A stretch of 64,000 nucleotides of DNA from Sweltsa coloradensis. Taxonomy: Eukaryota > Arthropoda > Insecta > Plecoptera > Chloroperlidae. Positions 11,706 to 24,232 of this stretch are shown here, piece by piece. Location of the stretch: NCBI GenBank assembly GCA_024449915.1, contig JAMZAV010001054.1:62001-126000 (forward strand), in the 5' to 3' direction. The notes under the pieces were generated by a model, which saw only the letters and a list, made by a program, of their open reading frames with translations, searched no databases and was not told the origin of the DNA. How positions within the stretch are numbered: the stretch's first letter is position 1; each line of letters opens with the position of its first letter. The position numbers and the translations under genes were made by a program.

Positions 11706-12126
11706 CATAGACATCCTATATAATTGGCTAGACCAGCAGTCGGTGGTCCACTTCCGGTACAATTAGAAGCCATCTTAAAATGACAGTTTACATGTTAATC
11801 AAATGGGAGCGATTTGTGGTCAAATAGTTCTCAAGATTGCCGCCAGGTTGACAGGTAAGCATACTAGCCTTTAACACCAAATGATTACTAAATTCCCTTA
11901 TGCAATCACTTTGTATTGTTTCTTTTGTTTAATACCATGCTGCACAAGCTAAAACCATATCAAACAATCCAGTAAAATACTTTATTGCATTAAAAAAGCA
12001 TAAATTAAAACACCAAATCGCCATCTTGAAATGGGCCGGTTGAGTCTTCAATTTGCCACGCTCGCGCCTGTGCGGAGGTATAGGAGACTGCTAATCTAGC
12101 CTACTATAGGGGTTTAATTAATATCA
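11706..12126 (-). mobile_element. MITE: deletion derivative of the 43-bp-TIR transposon
   Basis: The two ends match the large element at 1709-4368 in reverse orientation: about 265 bp from its right end and about 150 bp from its left end, joined directly. The right terminal repeat is well kept; the left has a short internal deletion (CATAGACATCCTATATAATT). Confidence 0.8.
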
Positions 12127-12410
12127 ATGCTTTCAACTCACAACCCATGACGTTTTCCACGATACCGTTCAAGAATACCAATTCCTTCGAAAACGAAAAC
12201 GACTTCGTTTTCAAATTGCGTTTTCAACTCATCTCCCACGAACTCAAGAATTGGGGTCCAGTCCTTATACCGTCGTTATACCATGGTTATACCACCTATA
12301 CCCAGGATGTACATGAATCCGGGTCTAGATATTTTACATCCTATATTGTTACTGCTAATACCATAGAATTAAAATCAACTTTGATAAAAATATTATATTT
12401 TAGCAAATAA

Positions 12411-12820
12411 TTTTGTAATGGAACTTGAAAAAGTAATGAGATCACACACATAACAAAAACTTGTAGAAATACAGCCAAACCTTACACACTCAAAAGGAAT
12501 GAGATCTAAAAAAGGGCCAAGCTCATCTACCCTTCCACATAAACGTACAGTGTCCCATAACAGCATCCTCGAAAAGCTTGGCAAAATAGAATTTGCATGT
12601 TATTACGTTTAAATTAATTAGAAAAAAAGAACTTGGATAAACTATTACGTTAAATTAATAATCGCAAATTCTATTTTGTCAAGCTTTTCGAGGATGCTGT
12701 TATGGGACACTGTACGTTTATGTGGAAGGGTAGATGAGCTTGGCCCTTTTTTAGATCTCATTCCTTTTGAGTGTGTAAGGTTTGGCTGTATTTCTACAAG
12801 TTTTTGTTATGTGTGTTGTA
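12411..12820. mobile_element. Foldback MITE, family D, copy 1
   Basis: Arms of about 150 bp face each other around a 75-bp loop. The arms contain GGGACACTGTACGTTTATG, GGAAGGGTAGATGAGCTTGG and a TGTGTAAGGTTTGGCTG tail. Both arms translate to the same short frame, which is an effect of the repeat and not a gene. Confidence 0.8.
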
Positions 12821-13440
12821 GGCCTACGCCTACTGTAAAGCCTGTTTCACATCACAAAGGAATGAATGACCTTAAGGCTGTGTGTTCACCAAAAACCAAA
12901 ATCCAAAATATACATAACCGTAGTTATAGAGTATGATCATTAATCACAGCCTTTTGAAAAGATCAAAATATATTTTTTGAATTTTTTTGGTCGATAAATT
13001 TTCCCTCTATTGCTACTTTTTTGAACGATTTTTGGTGCTAAGTTTTTCCAAAAGTATACCATTTGGATGGCTGATATTTTTATTGTAGCTTACACTCATC
13101 TTTGACTATAGAATGTGGTATTTTGAAATCTATAGCTTTCGTATCTTAAGAGCTTCCTTTTTTTTCTTTTGACAGTACAAATACCACAAAAGTACCGGAA
13201 AATATAATACACTGTAAAATGTAAGGTATTGAAGATACACATTTCAAAATAACACATTCTGTAGTCAAAGATGTGTGTAAGCTACAATAAAAATATCAGC
13301 CATCCAAATGGTATACTTTTGGAAAAACTTAGCACCAAAAATCGTTCAAAAAAGTAGCAATAGAGGAAAAATGCATCGACCCAAAAAATCAAAAAAATAT
13401 ATTTTGATCTTTTCAAAAGACTGATTAATGATCATACTCT

Positions 13441-13885
13441 ACACACATAACAAAAACTTGTAGAAATACAGCCAAACCTTACACACTCAAAAGAAATGAG
13501 ATCTAAAAAAAGGGCCAAGCTCATCTACCCTTCCACATTTGCGCATTCTTAATTCATAAACGTACAGTGTCCCATAACAGCATCCTCGAAAAGCTTGGCA
13601 AAATAGAATTTGCGATTATTAATTTAAACGTAATAGTTCAACCAAGTTCTTTTTTCTAATTAATTTAAACGTAATAACATGCAAATTTTATTTTGCCAAG
13701 CTTTTCGAGGATGCTGTTATGGGACACTGTACGTTTATGAATTAAGAATGCGCAAATGTGGAAGGGTAGATGAGCTTGGCCCTTTTTTTAGATCTCATTT
13801 CTTTTGAGTGTGTAAGGTTTGGCTGTATTTCTACAAGTTTTTGTTATGTGTGTGATCTCATTACTTTTTCAAGTTCTATTGCAAA
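13441..13885. mobile_element. Foldback MITE, family D, copy 2
   Basis: Same structure as copy 1, with an extra 'AATTCATAAACGTACAG' segment in each arm. It mirrors copy 1 within the larger palindrome. Confidence 0.8.
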
Positions 13886-15234
13886 ATTATTTGTTAAAAT
13901 ATAATAATTTTATCAAAGTTAATTTAATTTCTATGGTATTAGCAATAACAATAGGATGTAAAATATCTAGACCCGGATTCATGTACATCCTGTGTATAGG
14001 TGGTATAACCATGGTATAACGACGGTATAAGGACTGGTTAAGTCTAGGCAACTCACGGCCAATTAAAACTTTCCCATACAACAACAAACGCACAACTAAT
14101 GTTATTTGACACCTTTTTCACTGCATCCACAGCCATGTTAATCATCAGATAATCAAATGAATATTGAAAATTTTCACCATCTTTTGTTTTACATTTTCAT
14201 TAAAAGTGACAGGAGATTGCGTGAGTTTATTAAAAGAGAAGGAAAGGCTTATTATTGCCGTAAATTTAGGAATAGCCTAGGACTATCATACCATTGTTTA
14301 TCTGCATTAGGCCTTTGGTAATCAAAACTAGTTATTTGTACGGGATGTGTTAGAACAAGGTTGTGCTGGCCTAGGGTTGGCTAAGAAAGGCCTAGGGCTT
14401 GTCAAACATGTAGTGTAAGTATTTATTTATCTAGTCCTATAGCCTAATGGAACTTTAGACCTACACTGTTGTATTATAAATAATTTTCTACATCTGGGCC
14501 TAGGCCAGGGACGGTTTCTGATTTGTTTTATGAGAGTATAATGACACCTTTTCTCGTTCCACACAAAGAAGAAAAATTTAAAATGTCCGCCATTTGTTTA
14601 CGTATCGCACTTTCCCGCCTAACTCTGCTTATACCGTCAACAAGTGTCAAGGCTTATTTTAAAACCTTTATTTGGAAGCCTTCCAACAAACTTTTTCAAC
14701 TTTTTTTTTCAAAAGAGACTATATTACTATAACCTTAATGTCCATGTAAAATATGAACATTGTAGCCCCACCCGTCTGGTCAGAATCGCGGGCCGATTGA
14801 AACAGACGAATTAGATGTTAGCAGTAGCTAACATCCTTAAAGTGATTTTGAGCATGTTTCAAGCCATTTTTTCACCAAGAAGGAATGGTCGTACCCCAAT
14901 AAAATTTGGCATGTGTTGTCAGGTACCTAAATCCCCTCGATTGTGATAGTTTTCAAGTTTACATCACGTTACATGACGGCTGGGTAACACCTCGAAATCA
15001 CCCCAACTCTGCTTGGTGTATAAGGTGCTTGAGTGTGTAGCGCACCGCGGCTTGGCTGCGGCGCCCTAACGGGCACCTAGATAATAACTGTTTTATGCAT
15101 ATTTTGGATTTTGGTTTTTGGTGAACACACAGCCTTAAAAGTGGCTACGTGATCATCGCAGCACAACCAACGTTAACAAAACGAAAAATTATAGCGCTAC
15201 TATTGCCTACGAACTGTCAAAACTCCACTCTCTA

Positions 15235-15585
15235 AAGGCTCATTCACAACCAACTTAGGCCTCTAACTTAACAGCTAACTTATCCTCTAACTTTAGGTGG
15301 CTGTTCATGATAGATGTTTTTAAACCAATCACAACAATACAGATTTGCAGTGTTTACTTTTATCGCGCCAATGCTTGTTGCCAATGCCAAATTGTTGGCT
15401 CGAGTCACTCTCTGATTGGTTTATTCTTAATGTTAAGTTAGCTGCTAAGTTTAAGTTTGGAGTTTGCAAACTTTCTGGTGCTGATAAGTGTAAGTTAAAG
15501 GCTAAGTTTTGGTCATGAATAGACATGCTGTTTTCCATAAGACAAAACCTTTAAGTTAGCAACTAAGTTGTTGTGAATGGGCCTT
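15235..15585. mobile_element. 351-bp MITE with imperfect TIRs
   Basis: It begins AAGGCTCATTCACAACCAAC and ends with the near-complement GTTGTTGTGAATGGGCCTT. Inside are several copies of AACTTA/TAAGTT. It is non-coding and unrelated to its neighbours. The target duplication is uncertain. Confidence 0.7.
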
Positions 15586-15852
15586 AAGCTGTTATTGCGT
15601 TTCGTGTGCTTTTAATTTAATGTTGTACATCAGAAAAGTCTTTTTCAAAGTCTTTGATGCCTAGTGCTTACCAGTATTTTTGTCTTAAACCATAGACATA
15701 ACAACCCAATCTTGTGTAGGCCTTCAATAGTGGAAATATTCCTAAGGGCAGGCCAGTCAAATGATTCTTGCAAATACCAACACATGATTTGCAGTCAAGG
15801 TTATAGCTACTTTATAAATTGTTAGAAACCAATTCTGTTTTAACAAAAATAA

Positions 15853-16290
15853 TTTTGCATTAGAACTTGAAAAAGTAATGAGATACTACCATGCATACAA
15901 AAAACTTGTAAAAATAAAGCCAAACCTTAAGAGTAATAAGATCTAAAAATAGGGCCAAGCTCATCTACCCTTCCACATTTGCGCATTCTTAATTCATAAA
16001 CGTACAGTGCCCCGTAATAACATTCTTGAAAAGCTTGGCAAAATATACCTAATATGCATGAACTATTGGAAAAATAGAATTTAGATGAACTGTTTACGTA
16101 ATTAATATGTAGTTGCAAATTCTATTTTAACAAGCTTTTCAAGGATGTTATTACGGGGCACTGTACGTTTATAAATTAGGAATGCGCAAATGTGGAAGGG
16201 TAGGCCTAAATGAGCTTAGCCCTTTTTTTAGATCTCATTACTTTTGAGTGTGTAAGGTTTGGCTGTATTTTTACAAGTTTTTTGTTTGCT
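15853..16290. mobile_element. Foldback MITE, family D, copy 3
   Basis: Inverted arms match copies 1 and 2 but have diverged (GGGGCACTGTACG in place of GGGACACTGTACG, in both arms). The centre is rearranged. One arm carries a TAGGCCTA insertion. Confidence 0.75.
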
Positions 16291-16443
16291 ATTATTATAC
16301 TACTGGCAATAACACACTGCAAACAGTTCCTCAAAGCCTGAATTCTTCAAATGATGAAGTGAACAACAAAGACAACCCTTGAGCCACAGCAGCATACAAA
16401 TTACCATATTGACTATAATTTAACTGGTAAGTTCCCAGAGTTT

Positions 16444-16860
16444 TTAAGCGAGCGTTTCGTTTCCATTTGACTCTGCCGGAAAAAAATAGTCACTGTTTTT
16501 TTTTTTGTATGTCTTGCCATAACATTTGAACGGAGGTTCGGATCGAGTTGAAATTTGGACCATCCGCAAGCTTCGATCTGGATTGAATGCCATTAGTTTT
16601 GTGGCAAACTCGTTCAAAAAGTTACAAAGTTACATTAAAGTTAATTGAAAGTTTTTTTTTAAAACTAAACGGCGACAAAATCTGAGGTGGCCAAATCATT
16701 TAGAATGTCCGTCCGGTCACGAATATGTTTTTTATTTTGATCCGATAAGTAGTGTACATATGGAAATTACATTTTATTTTAACAAAAGTGTTGTTACCAT
16801 GGCAACGAAAAGTCGCGCGAGGTTTCTGGCCACTATGCACTGACTACTACTACGACTACG

Positions 16861-16918
<58 letters not shown>

Positions 16919-17855
16919 TTACTACTACTACTATCGAGGAAGCAGTGTATTATTTGTTACCAAATAGTTAAAATAGTTTTCCCAAGGAAATGATGATCAA
17001 GGTCCTCTAAATGGTGATGGATTTTATCCGCAAAGTAAAGGTTTACCCACGGGTTTACCCAAATACCTTGGCAATAATAAATAATATTAGAAACATGGCC
17101 CCGTGGACAGCGAACGTCGCAAATTTTAAAATTAAAAAAAAATGTGCAATGTGGGTCTAGCTATAGCACGTGCTCGCTTATTAAAGGGGCTAAAAACCTC
17201 AAAAAATATTTTTTACCGCGTGATCTATAGCACAATACTACACTTAAATGACCGTTTAAAAAATTATATCTTGTAACTGTGATTTAACACGAATTTTTTA
17301 ATTTTTTTGATCCAGAAATTGGCAAAAATTGGTGTTTTGGAAAATTTCCTAAATCGGCTTTAACCTGCTTCTTTTTTGGTCCACATAGATACTAGAGCAA
17401 AGAACCAATCTAAAATGCCCCTTCATAACATCGTGTCTTGAAACTGTGCCCAAATATACCCTCAAAACACGCAAAAATATGCAATCCAAAATCACACCCC
17501 ATCTTGGTAATCAGCATATTTTGACCGAACTACTTGTCCAAATTACAAAACAAAATATAGAGAATTTACAGAAAAGGCTGTCGAGTACGTCAATAATGGC
17601 CAATATTTTTTTGGATCAAAATCCTCCAAGGTCACGGGCATAAAGATCGTCCCCATGTTATTTCTTATGGGAGATTTTTGCCGATGGGACCAAGCTCGAA
17701 AAATGTCATGTTTGACAATTTTTTGGGAGGTCATGGTGGCTTCAATATTTTTTCTGTTAATTGCTAAATTCATTACTAGTTAGCCTGAATGAAATATATT
17801 TTTTGAGTTTAGCGGTTAAATACCCCTTTAACGCGTCCAACTGAGCGTTTCCTAG
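16444..17855 (+). mobile_element. Putative Helentron-like element of another subfamily
   Basis: The proposed 5' end is TTAAGCGAGCGTTTCG (16444), also found inverted at 26333. The 3' end has hairpin arms AACGC/GCGTT around GTCCAACTGA, then TCCTAG at 17855, followed by T. The interior holds a trinucleotide array and no convincing gene. The pairing of these two ends is inferred. Confidence 0.45.
16841..16934 (+). repeat. (ACT)n trinucleotide microsatellite
   Basis: About 30 units of TAC/ACT with a few CGA interruptions. It creates an artificial poly-tyrosine reading frame. Confidence 0.95.
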
Positions 17856-18780
17856 TAATTTCACAAGACAAAATGACAAAATTTGCCTTTCTGTGCCCGA
17901 GTTTTAATTTTACGGTACATCTTCATCAGTAAAAGGGAAAAAACTAAAACCTCAAAACGTTCTACCTGCCACGGGCATTGTCTAGCTCGTTGGGCTCGAT
18001 TCACCGGGGAATGAAACCGGCATCAATGAGGCAATGTACAAGTTATTATGTTCCTATGTCATTGTTTAGTGTTAACATTCAATTTATGGTTAAGCAAAGC
18101 TTAAATTTTAATTTTAAATTTTAATTAAACTGAACCTTCAACCAAACCTTCCAAAAATGTATTAAATAAAGTCCAGTTCTAGTCCAGGCATATTGTGTAT
18201 GTACTTTAAAAATACGCCTACATATTAACTCCCAACAGCTTTTTTTTATTTTAGGATTTTTTGTACCCATATAATATATTTAAAATTAATTTGAACATCA
18301 AATGTCACAAGTGACTAATTTTAAACAATAATAAAACATGTTCTATACTATAGCCCTAATCCGGGAATTGTTTAGGCCTACATAGACTTCTGTTAAACAA
18401 AATTGTAAAAGGCTAGAAAATAATTGCCAAACCTAATTTTATTTTTCTAATGGAAACCTTTCAAGTGAGGTTCGGTTCAAAAATGGTTCAAACTGGTTTG
18501 CCCAACCCGAATTATTTTATACCTATCATATTGATGAATAAACCCTTTTTTACAAAATGCTATATTAAAACCATAAAATGTTGATATTTACTATATCATA
18601 AATCATAATGCCTAATATGTGACATAGTTGAAGTACAACCATTTAAATTGTGTACTATTATCTAATATTAGTTAGTCCAAAACAATTAAAGACAGAGAAC
18701 AAGACAAAACAGTTAACATTGACTATGTTAATAGGTTTATCACATTGCATGAGTCATACTTGTGCTCTGCAAACAAGGCG
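17856..18780. other. TBC1D31 3' flank
   Basis: No gene seen. A - strand AATAAA at 18438-18443 could serve the TBC1D31 transcript, giving a 3' UTR of about 340 bases. Confidence 0.4.
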
Positions 18781-18881
18781 TTATAGATGACTCCCATTGC
18801 ACAACTGTTCCCTCGCATGCATGGTTGCTTGCACAGCATCTCGCTCTTGCGCCCAATATTCACTACTCCGTGATGATACCC
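18781..18881 (-). CDS. TBC1D31: TBC1D31, terminal coding exon
   Basis: The acceptor CCAG ends at 18882. Two bases complete the Gly codon begun at 20636, then 32 residues (VSSRSSEYWAQERDAVQATM and on to NGSHL) and TAA at 18781-18783. The phase match, the charged helical character and the clean acceptor support this as the last exon. The Trp may align with one near the vertebrate C-terminus. It could also be followed by a further exon, but no strong donor precedes the stop. Confidence 0.7.
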
Positions 18882-20635
18882 CTGGAAAGTATAAATCAAT
18901 ACGATGTAATTTTCCCCCTAAATATAAGCTACATAGCTACACTCTACATATTTTTTAAGGGCTATCGACAGCATTCGCTCAAGCTTTAAGCTCCAGGTCC
19001 CGGGTTCGAATCCCGTCGAGGCCGGCAATCCTGACTAAAGGTTTTCCAGGGTCTTCTTCAGTAGTTAGTGTGTATGCAAGCGCTTAGAACTTTTTATGGT
19101 TGTTCCAAGTAGGTACCCAAAAAAATTGTCAGAGAAATGAGTTCCTCACCCAAACTTATTTTTAGGATCATCAATCCTACCAATATAGTACCATGCATGG
19201 GGATTTACATGTTTTGATTCATATTCAACGTCATGGATTTGACTAAAGAGTGCAATCTTTTGGTTTGTTATTCTCCTGGTTGTTTTACTGTAAACAACAG
19301 TGACGTATGGATACATTGCTCTGTGCAAATAACAGTGTAGTATTTTGTTCCAAGCTAGTAATTTGAAGCGAGTATGCTATGCTACTATGCCCCCCCACCC
19401 CAGCCAAACTTTTATCTTAGCTCAAGCATAAAATCAAGCTCGGCTTAATGCCAGCCCAAAAACGCCTGGAAAGTTTGAGACATTGAGTACTTGCACATCC
19501 CCAAGTCCTAACACAAAGTCAAGAATTCTTATAGGGGTTCACAGAGTGCAAATAATAATATGATATTATCCGTTGTTATCACTACCTACCCAACTCATGG
19601 GAGATGAGAAGTGAGTGGCTCAAAGCTATGTTATCTTTCAGTAATGACAGCAACATGGCAGCTTTCTGTTTGATTTATATCTCTCAACAATCACAACATA
19701 TTTTTTTATTTATTTATCATTACAAGTCTTATACAGCATGTTCGTAGTTCGTACCATTTACAAAGACCCTACAGCTAAATCTAAATAAATCACAAGGTGA
19801 CAATGACATGCCAAATGATACACAGAGATAAAAAGAGATGGTTAAATAAATAGTAATTTAATTAAGAAAGGGTTTGTCTTAGATGGCTTATGCATTATAA
19901 AAAAATGCTTAAAAACCTTGTACTATTAGGTAATAATAAATACGTAATAATAATCCTGGTCATGGAATTAGCATTGCCGATTCTGCCAATAAACAAATCG
20001 GCATGGGTGCATCCCTATAGCATAGGACCCAATTCTATTTTTGGGTATCGATTGTTGCGTTACAAAAATGAAATTTCGGACAAACATCGGATTACTTCGG
20101 ACAAACAAAAGCAAGTGACAGCTATCAAGAAAGGCCTGTCTTTCTGTCATCTATCCATTAAACTGTTCCGTGGAAAGCCATGACATTCAAGTCATGTACA
20201 AAGTTAAAAATTAATATGCATATTTGATTTTATTGTAACAATGGTTGCAGTAATTTTGCTAAAATTTGTTCAAAATGTTCCTTGTAATGACTAAGCTTTA
20301 CTAAGTAAATAAATAAGTTTTTTTAATAAAAACTATGAATGCTACATTACAACCATGTGGCGTCCGTTCTTACAATATCTCAATTTTCTTTAATCTAACA
20401 TTTAAACAAATTTTGACGAAAGAAAAACATTCAAATTGCATCCATTTCGACCACGACTAACCACAACTGGATCGATTAACGAAGAACAAGCACAAATCAA
20501 ATCCAGTTGAAGTTGTAGAATAGGGGACTTGCAGGACGAGGCTTGTACATTCTATTCTATTATAAAGCCCTAGTGCTACCTTACCATAATATAAAAAGCA
20601 AAGAGATGGTCAGACAGATAAATAAAATAGCTTAC
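18882..20635 (-). other. TBC1D31 last intron
   Basis: It contains a tRNA-like B-box (GGGTTCGAATCCC at 19002-19014), probably a SINE fragment, and an exon-like frame at 19147-19322. No other gene is visible. Confidence 0.6.
19147..19322 (-). other. Exon-like open frame of unknown nature
   Basis: On the - strand an acceptor-like TTATTTGCACAG precedes a frame reading AMYPYVTVVYSKTTRRITNQ and ending NKFG. A GTGAGG donor-like site overlaps the end. The composition looks protein-like rather than random. It does not fit the TBC1D31 phase, where it would hit a stop after 17 codons, so it is not part of that gene as modelled. It could be an orphan exon, a transposon fragment or chance. Confidence 0.25.
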
Positions 20636-20975
20636 CAGCCTCTCTTTTCTTAACTTCAGCATATCTAGCCGTCCATTGATCGGCTAATTCATGACCTTGT
20701 TGTCTTGACTTTTGACCAGGAAGATTTAATGAGCATATGTTCCCCATCATGGGATATTCATATTCTGCAGGCTGAAATCCTCTTGGTGTCTGAACGTTTA
20801 TTTGAGTATTAATGAGACCTTGCTGTTGTTCATTCAACTTCCTACGATCGGTTTGACTCCGAGCAATCTCGTCCATCTTTGCTTTGCTCTCAAGCAGACG
20901 TACTTCAGTCAGCTGCTCTAGCAAATGGGACACCTCGGTTTCCAATGCTATTATTTCTGTTTCTAGCTGCATTTT
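20636..20975 (-). CDS. TBC1D31: TBC1D31 exon, C-terminal coiled coil
   Basis: 340 bases between CAG and GTAAG; phase 0 in, one base out. It encodes KMQLETEIIALETEVSHLLE..., a heptad-rich helix through about residue 55. A less charged segment (RGFQPAEYEYPMMGN) follows, then a second helix (ADQWTARYAEVKKREAG). It corresponds to the divergent C-terminal coiled-coil part of vertebrate TBC1D31. No truncation is seen. Confidence 0.85.
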
Positions 20976-21042
20976 CTGAGAAATAAAAATATATTAGAAT
21001 ACTGTACATGTTTAGTTTCAACAGATTAGAAGGTCTACATTC

Positions 21043-21044
<2 letters not shown>

Positions 21045-21074
<30 letters not shown>

Positions 21075-21076
21075 AA
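21045..21076. repeat. (AT)n microsatellite
   Basis: Alternating TA/AT run immediately 5' of the Penelope-like fragment. Similar runs occur at 22501-22522, 61399-61412 and 61985-62030. Confidence 0.9.
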
Positions 21077-21094
21077 TAAAGCCCCCACAGTATA

Positions 21095-22490
21095 TATTAG
21101 ATCTCATAGAGCAATTGTCTCTCAAACACATACTTTCGGTATGAAGGTAATATGTATAAACAAGTCAAGGGAGCGCCGATGGGATCACCTCTTTCTCCAG
21201 TTATTGCAAACATATTCATGGATTTTTTGGAAACTAAAGCTCTTGAGAATGCTCCATTGAAGCCAATTGTTTGGCTTAGATATATTGACGATATATTTGC
21301 CATCTGGGTATATAGTAGAGCAGAGCTTGATAATTTTCTAACTTATTTGAACAGTTTACATGACGATATTAAGTTCACAATGGAAGTTGAACAAGATAAC
21401 CGCCTTCCATTTTTGGATGTGTTGGTAATGAAAACACATGACGAAAGCTTTGCCCATACCGTATATCGTAAACCGACACATACTATAGATATTTAAATGC
21501 TTCATCACACCACCATCCTGCTCAACTATTCTCAGTTGTTAACACTCTCGCTACACGATCAAAGAGGCTATCTGACCAACACCATATAACAGAAGAAATG
21601 AAGGGACTTCGGGAAGCTCTTCTTTCGAATGGTTATTCCGACAAATCTATTTCCAAAGCGTTTAACAGAATTCCTAAGAAGAAGGACTTAAATCCTCCAG
21701 AAGTAGAGAAATACCGAAGCATGGCATATTTACCGTATGTACAAGGCACCACAGATAAAATAAGCAGACTCCTAAAGAAAAACAACATTGGAACCATCTT
21801 TAAAGCTGAACTTAAGATCTCATCAATGCTTAGAAATGTGAAAGATGTGATTCCTCATGAAGCTCATGGAATATACGAAATTCCTTGCGGGTGTTGTGAG
21901 AAAACATATATCGGAAGAACGAACCGTAAAATCTCAGCACGTCTGGACGAGCATAGAACTGCAATAAAAAACAGGCAATTAACTACATCTGCTCTTTTCC
22001 AGCACTATTTTGAGAAGGAGCACTGAATAGATTTCGCGAACGCAAAGACTGTTGCCAGAGTGGACCATGAAGTATCTCGTATTGTTAGAGAAGCCGTCGA
22101 AATGGAGAAACGACCGCATAACTTAAACATACGAGATGATGCGAAAAGACTAGCACCCACCTGGAAACTGGCGCTACGTGATAGCCATGTGGTGCCGATA
22201 ATACCCCCAGTTGCCACGGAAAATGTAGTTCCTCCAGCTAGAGTGGATAGGAGAAGAAAGAAGCCACCTGAAGCTCCACCTACCAAACGCCTGTTAAGGT
22301 CATCGCAAAGATCTTAAATGTAATGCTGAGCAGTTGCAGTGACTTGTTTTGTCTTTTATATTATTTGTTATTGTCTTATTTGTTTACTCAATGTTTTTTA
22401 ATTTGTATGTCGTTACCTTGAGAATGGGCAGGGAGAACTGTTTGAAACGTTGGTAATAAAACTTATTTAACTCGGAAACTCGAAAGAATT
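21095..22490 (+). pseudogene. Penelope-like element: reverse transcriptase and GIY-YIG endonuclease
   Basis: A 5'-truncated PLE lying antisense in a TBC1D31 intron. Reading from 21095: the RT palm with KGAPMGSPLSPVIANIFM, the catalytic YIDD box, and NRLPFLDVLV; then the RT thumb (RYLNASSHHHPAQLFSVVNT); then a GIY-YIG nuclease with GIYEIPCGC...KTYIGRTNRKISARL and a conserved downstream His. PLEs use this pair for target-primed integration. Three lesions are visible: frame shifts near 21128 and 21490, and an in-frame TGA at 22024-22026. After it, residues continue to a stop at 22315. The 3' tail runs to about 22490. The copy cannot make full-length protein. Confidence 0.9.
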
Positions 22491-22663
22491 TCATTATGTC
22501 ATATATATATAATATATATATATTTATTTATTTATTAGATACCATTTCTGAAAGTAGAAGAACACATACGTAATAAGTTTTAAAATTTAATAACTGACAA
22601 ACTTTTGACGTTTTGTGGAGATTGTACCCCAGTTTTATTTTACTTTTTAATTCACAAATTAAA

Positions 22664-23250
22664 CATAAAAAGAGGATTATACTGAGAGGAGTAGAACTGC
22701 AGGAAACGGGAGAATTCAAATATCTATTAAGTATGGTGACAAATGAAGCAAAGATACGGAATGAGGTAAAGCGGAGAATGGGGCTGACAGAAAAGTTTTA
22801 CCTGATCAGGAAGCTGGTTTGGAATGAGCAGTTCCCTAAAAAATGCAAAATGCTGCTGTATAAACAATATTACCTGCCAATTCCGCCAATTGCCGATGGG
22901 ATGGAAAGAAGAAAGTGCAGTACAGGCAGCTGAGGTGAAATTCATCCGCAGTGTGGCAGGTGTTGCTAAGATGGAAAAGGTACGAAGTAGTGTGTGGCAG
23001 GTGTCACTAAGATGGACAAGGTACAAAGAAGTGTGATACGGAAGAAAGTGTGAGTTGTGAGCCTGAAGTTCAAGATGGGCAAGGAGCGATAAGGTGGTAT
23101 GGAGTTATGGACACATGAGAAGAATGGAGAAGAATAAGATCCCAAGACGAACATTTGGATAGCTAAAGAGATGGTGGGAAGACAGGAAAAAGTGGATAGA
23201 GTTGGTGTCCCGACAAGAGAAAGAAATACATACACGAAGATAATATAGTT
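22664..23250 (+). pseudogene. Decayed LINE reverse transcriptase fragment
   Basis: Scattered frames resemble the LINE at 4662-5834: RGVELQETGEFKYL, then a 'KCKMLLYKQYYLPI' stretch, then WKEESAVQAAEVKFIRSVAG, and further on an RWYG remnant with IPRRTF-like codons. At least three frame changes separate them. It covers only the thumb and C-terminal region. Confidence 0.75.
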
Positions 23251-24073
23251 CAAGAAAATGATGTGTCGAGCTTGGCAAACCGATACTGATTCCTGAGATG
23301 CCCAAGATCAATGGTGGAAACTGGAAACACCCCGTTACCCAACTAAATTGGTGTTGGAATAAAGAGCAACAAAATAATGAAAATATATATTATTTTATTA
23401 TAATATATTTATTATATTATACACAAAACAAAACAAATTTTAATAATATGCCAAAAAGATGCAAAGAGGGAAACAAAAGTATGAAAGATATGGTTATTTT
23501 AAAGACCTAAATTTAATGTGAGTTGCACCCCAGTTTTCAGATATCTTAAAATTAAATCAATAAGCTGGTTTGTAAGCAAATATAGGTTGCACTATTATAA
23601 CATGTGGGATTGTGGGTATGGGTAGACAATTATCCTGAAATTCTGCTTGAAAAGTTAGAATAAATGTAAGAATTAAAAAATATAAGAAGGTATGTGAGTA
23701 GTAACCCCTCAACATCATATCAACCTACCTTGTGTCTGAAGAAGTCCTAGAATTAGGTATGTCAAAATATTACACAGTTCAACAGTTGGTAAGGCTTGTG
23801 CAGCGGTATGTAATTTTATCACAACTTGAACTTGGAAATTATTATCACTAGTATCAGTATCAGTAAATATGTATTATTTGCATACTTGAGTCACTATTGT
23901 TTAATGTGTCATGCAATCCTTATTATGTGACACCACGCACTACCCGACATCTCCACCATTGGTGGTTAATTGTTTTTGCATGCACCACTGGTTTATGTCT
24001 TTCAATTTTCAATTCTATACGAGACATACAATCGTGTAAACAGTGACTTTTACATATTTTGAACCTACTGTAC
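23251..24073 (-). other. TBC1D31 intron remainder
   Basis: AT-rich, with no recognisable gene or repeat boundary. Confidence 0.5.
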
Positions 24074-24232
24074 CTTCAAATTGTTTTGGCCAGATTCGAG
24101 ATTGCACTGCCGTTCTGCCATTTCTCTAGCAAGCTCCATCTCTACTCGCTGCATCATTTCATCTACTTTTGCAATGCGTGTTGAGATGGTAATCTGTCTA
24201 GAGTGGTGATTTGATGCAGCCTCTTTCCTCAA
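24074..24232 (-). CDS. TBC1D31: TBC1D31 exon, coiled coil
   Basis: 159 bases, phase 0 at both ends, CAG acceptor and GTACAG donor. It encodes 53 residues, LRKEAASNHHSRQITISTRI... to ESGQNNLK, a charged helix with heptad spacing (MMQRVEMELAREMAER). Confidence 0.85.

Larger units (their letters stand above)
10229..15080. repeat. Nested 4.9-kb palindromic cluster
   Basis: The outer arms, about 10229-10997 and 14352-15080, are inverted copies ending in GGTGCCGTTAGGGCGCC and its complement. The inner arms, about 12255-13172 and 13185-14045, mirror each other around about 13178. Each inner arm contains its own smaller foldback (12411-12820; 13441-13885). The left half also holds a 421-bp MITE (11706-12126) and unmatched sequence, so the arms are unequal. 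A piece at 12870-12912 is repeated inverted just outside the right arm (about 15095-15137). The outer arms share short phrases with the Helentron-like interior. No coding capacity is apparent. Confidence 0.8.

Noticed and set aside
12393..12936. Two identical short proteins on opposite strands
   Set aside because: They are the two arms of a foldback MITE; the same happens at 32752-33383.
16752..16967. Poly-tyrosine protein
   Set aside because: Translation of a trinucleotide microsatellite.
19146..19328. Taking this frame as the TBC1D31 C-terminus
   Set aside because: The incoming phase from 20636 reads a different frame with an early stop; the exon at 18781-18881 fits phase and character.
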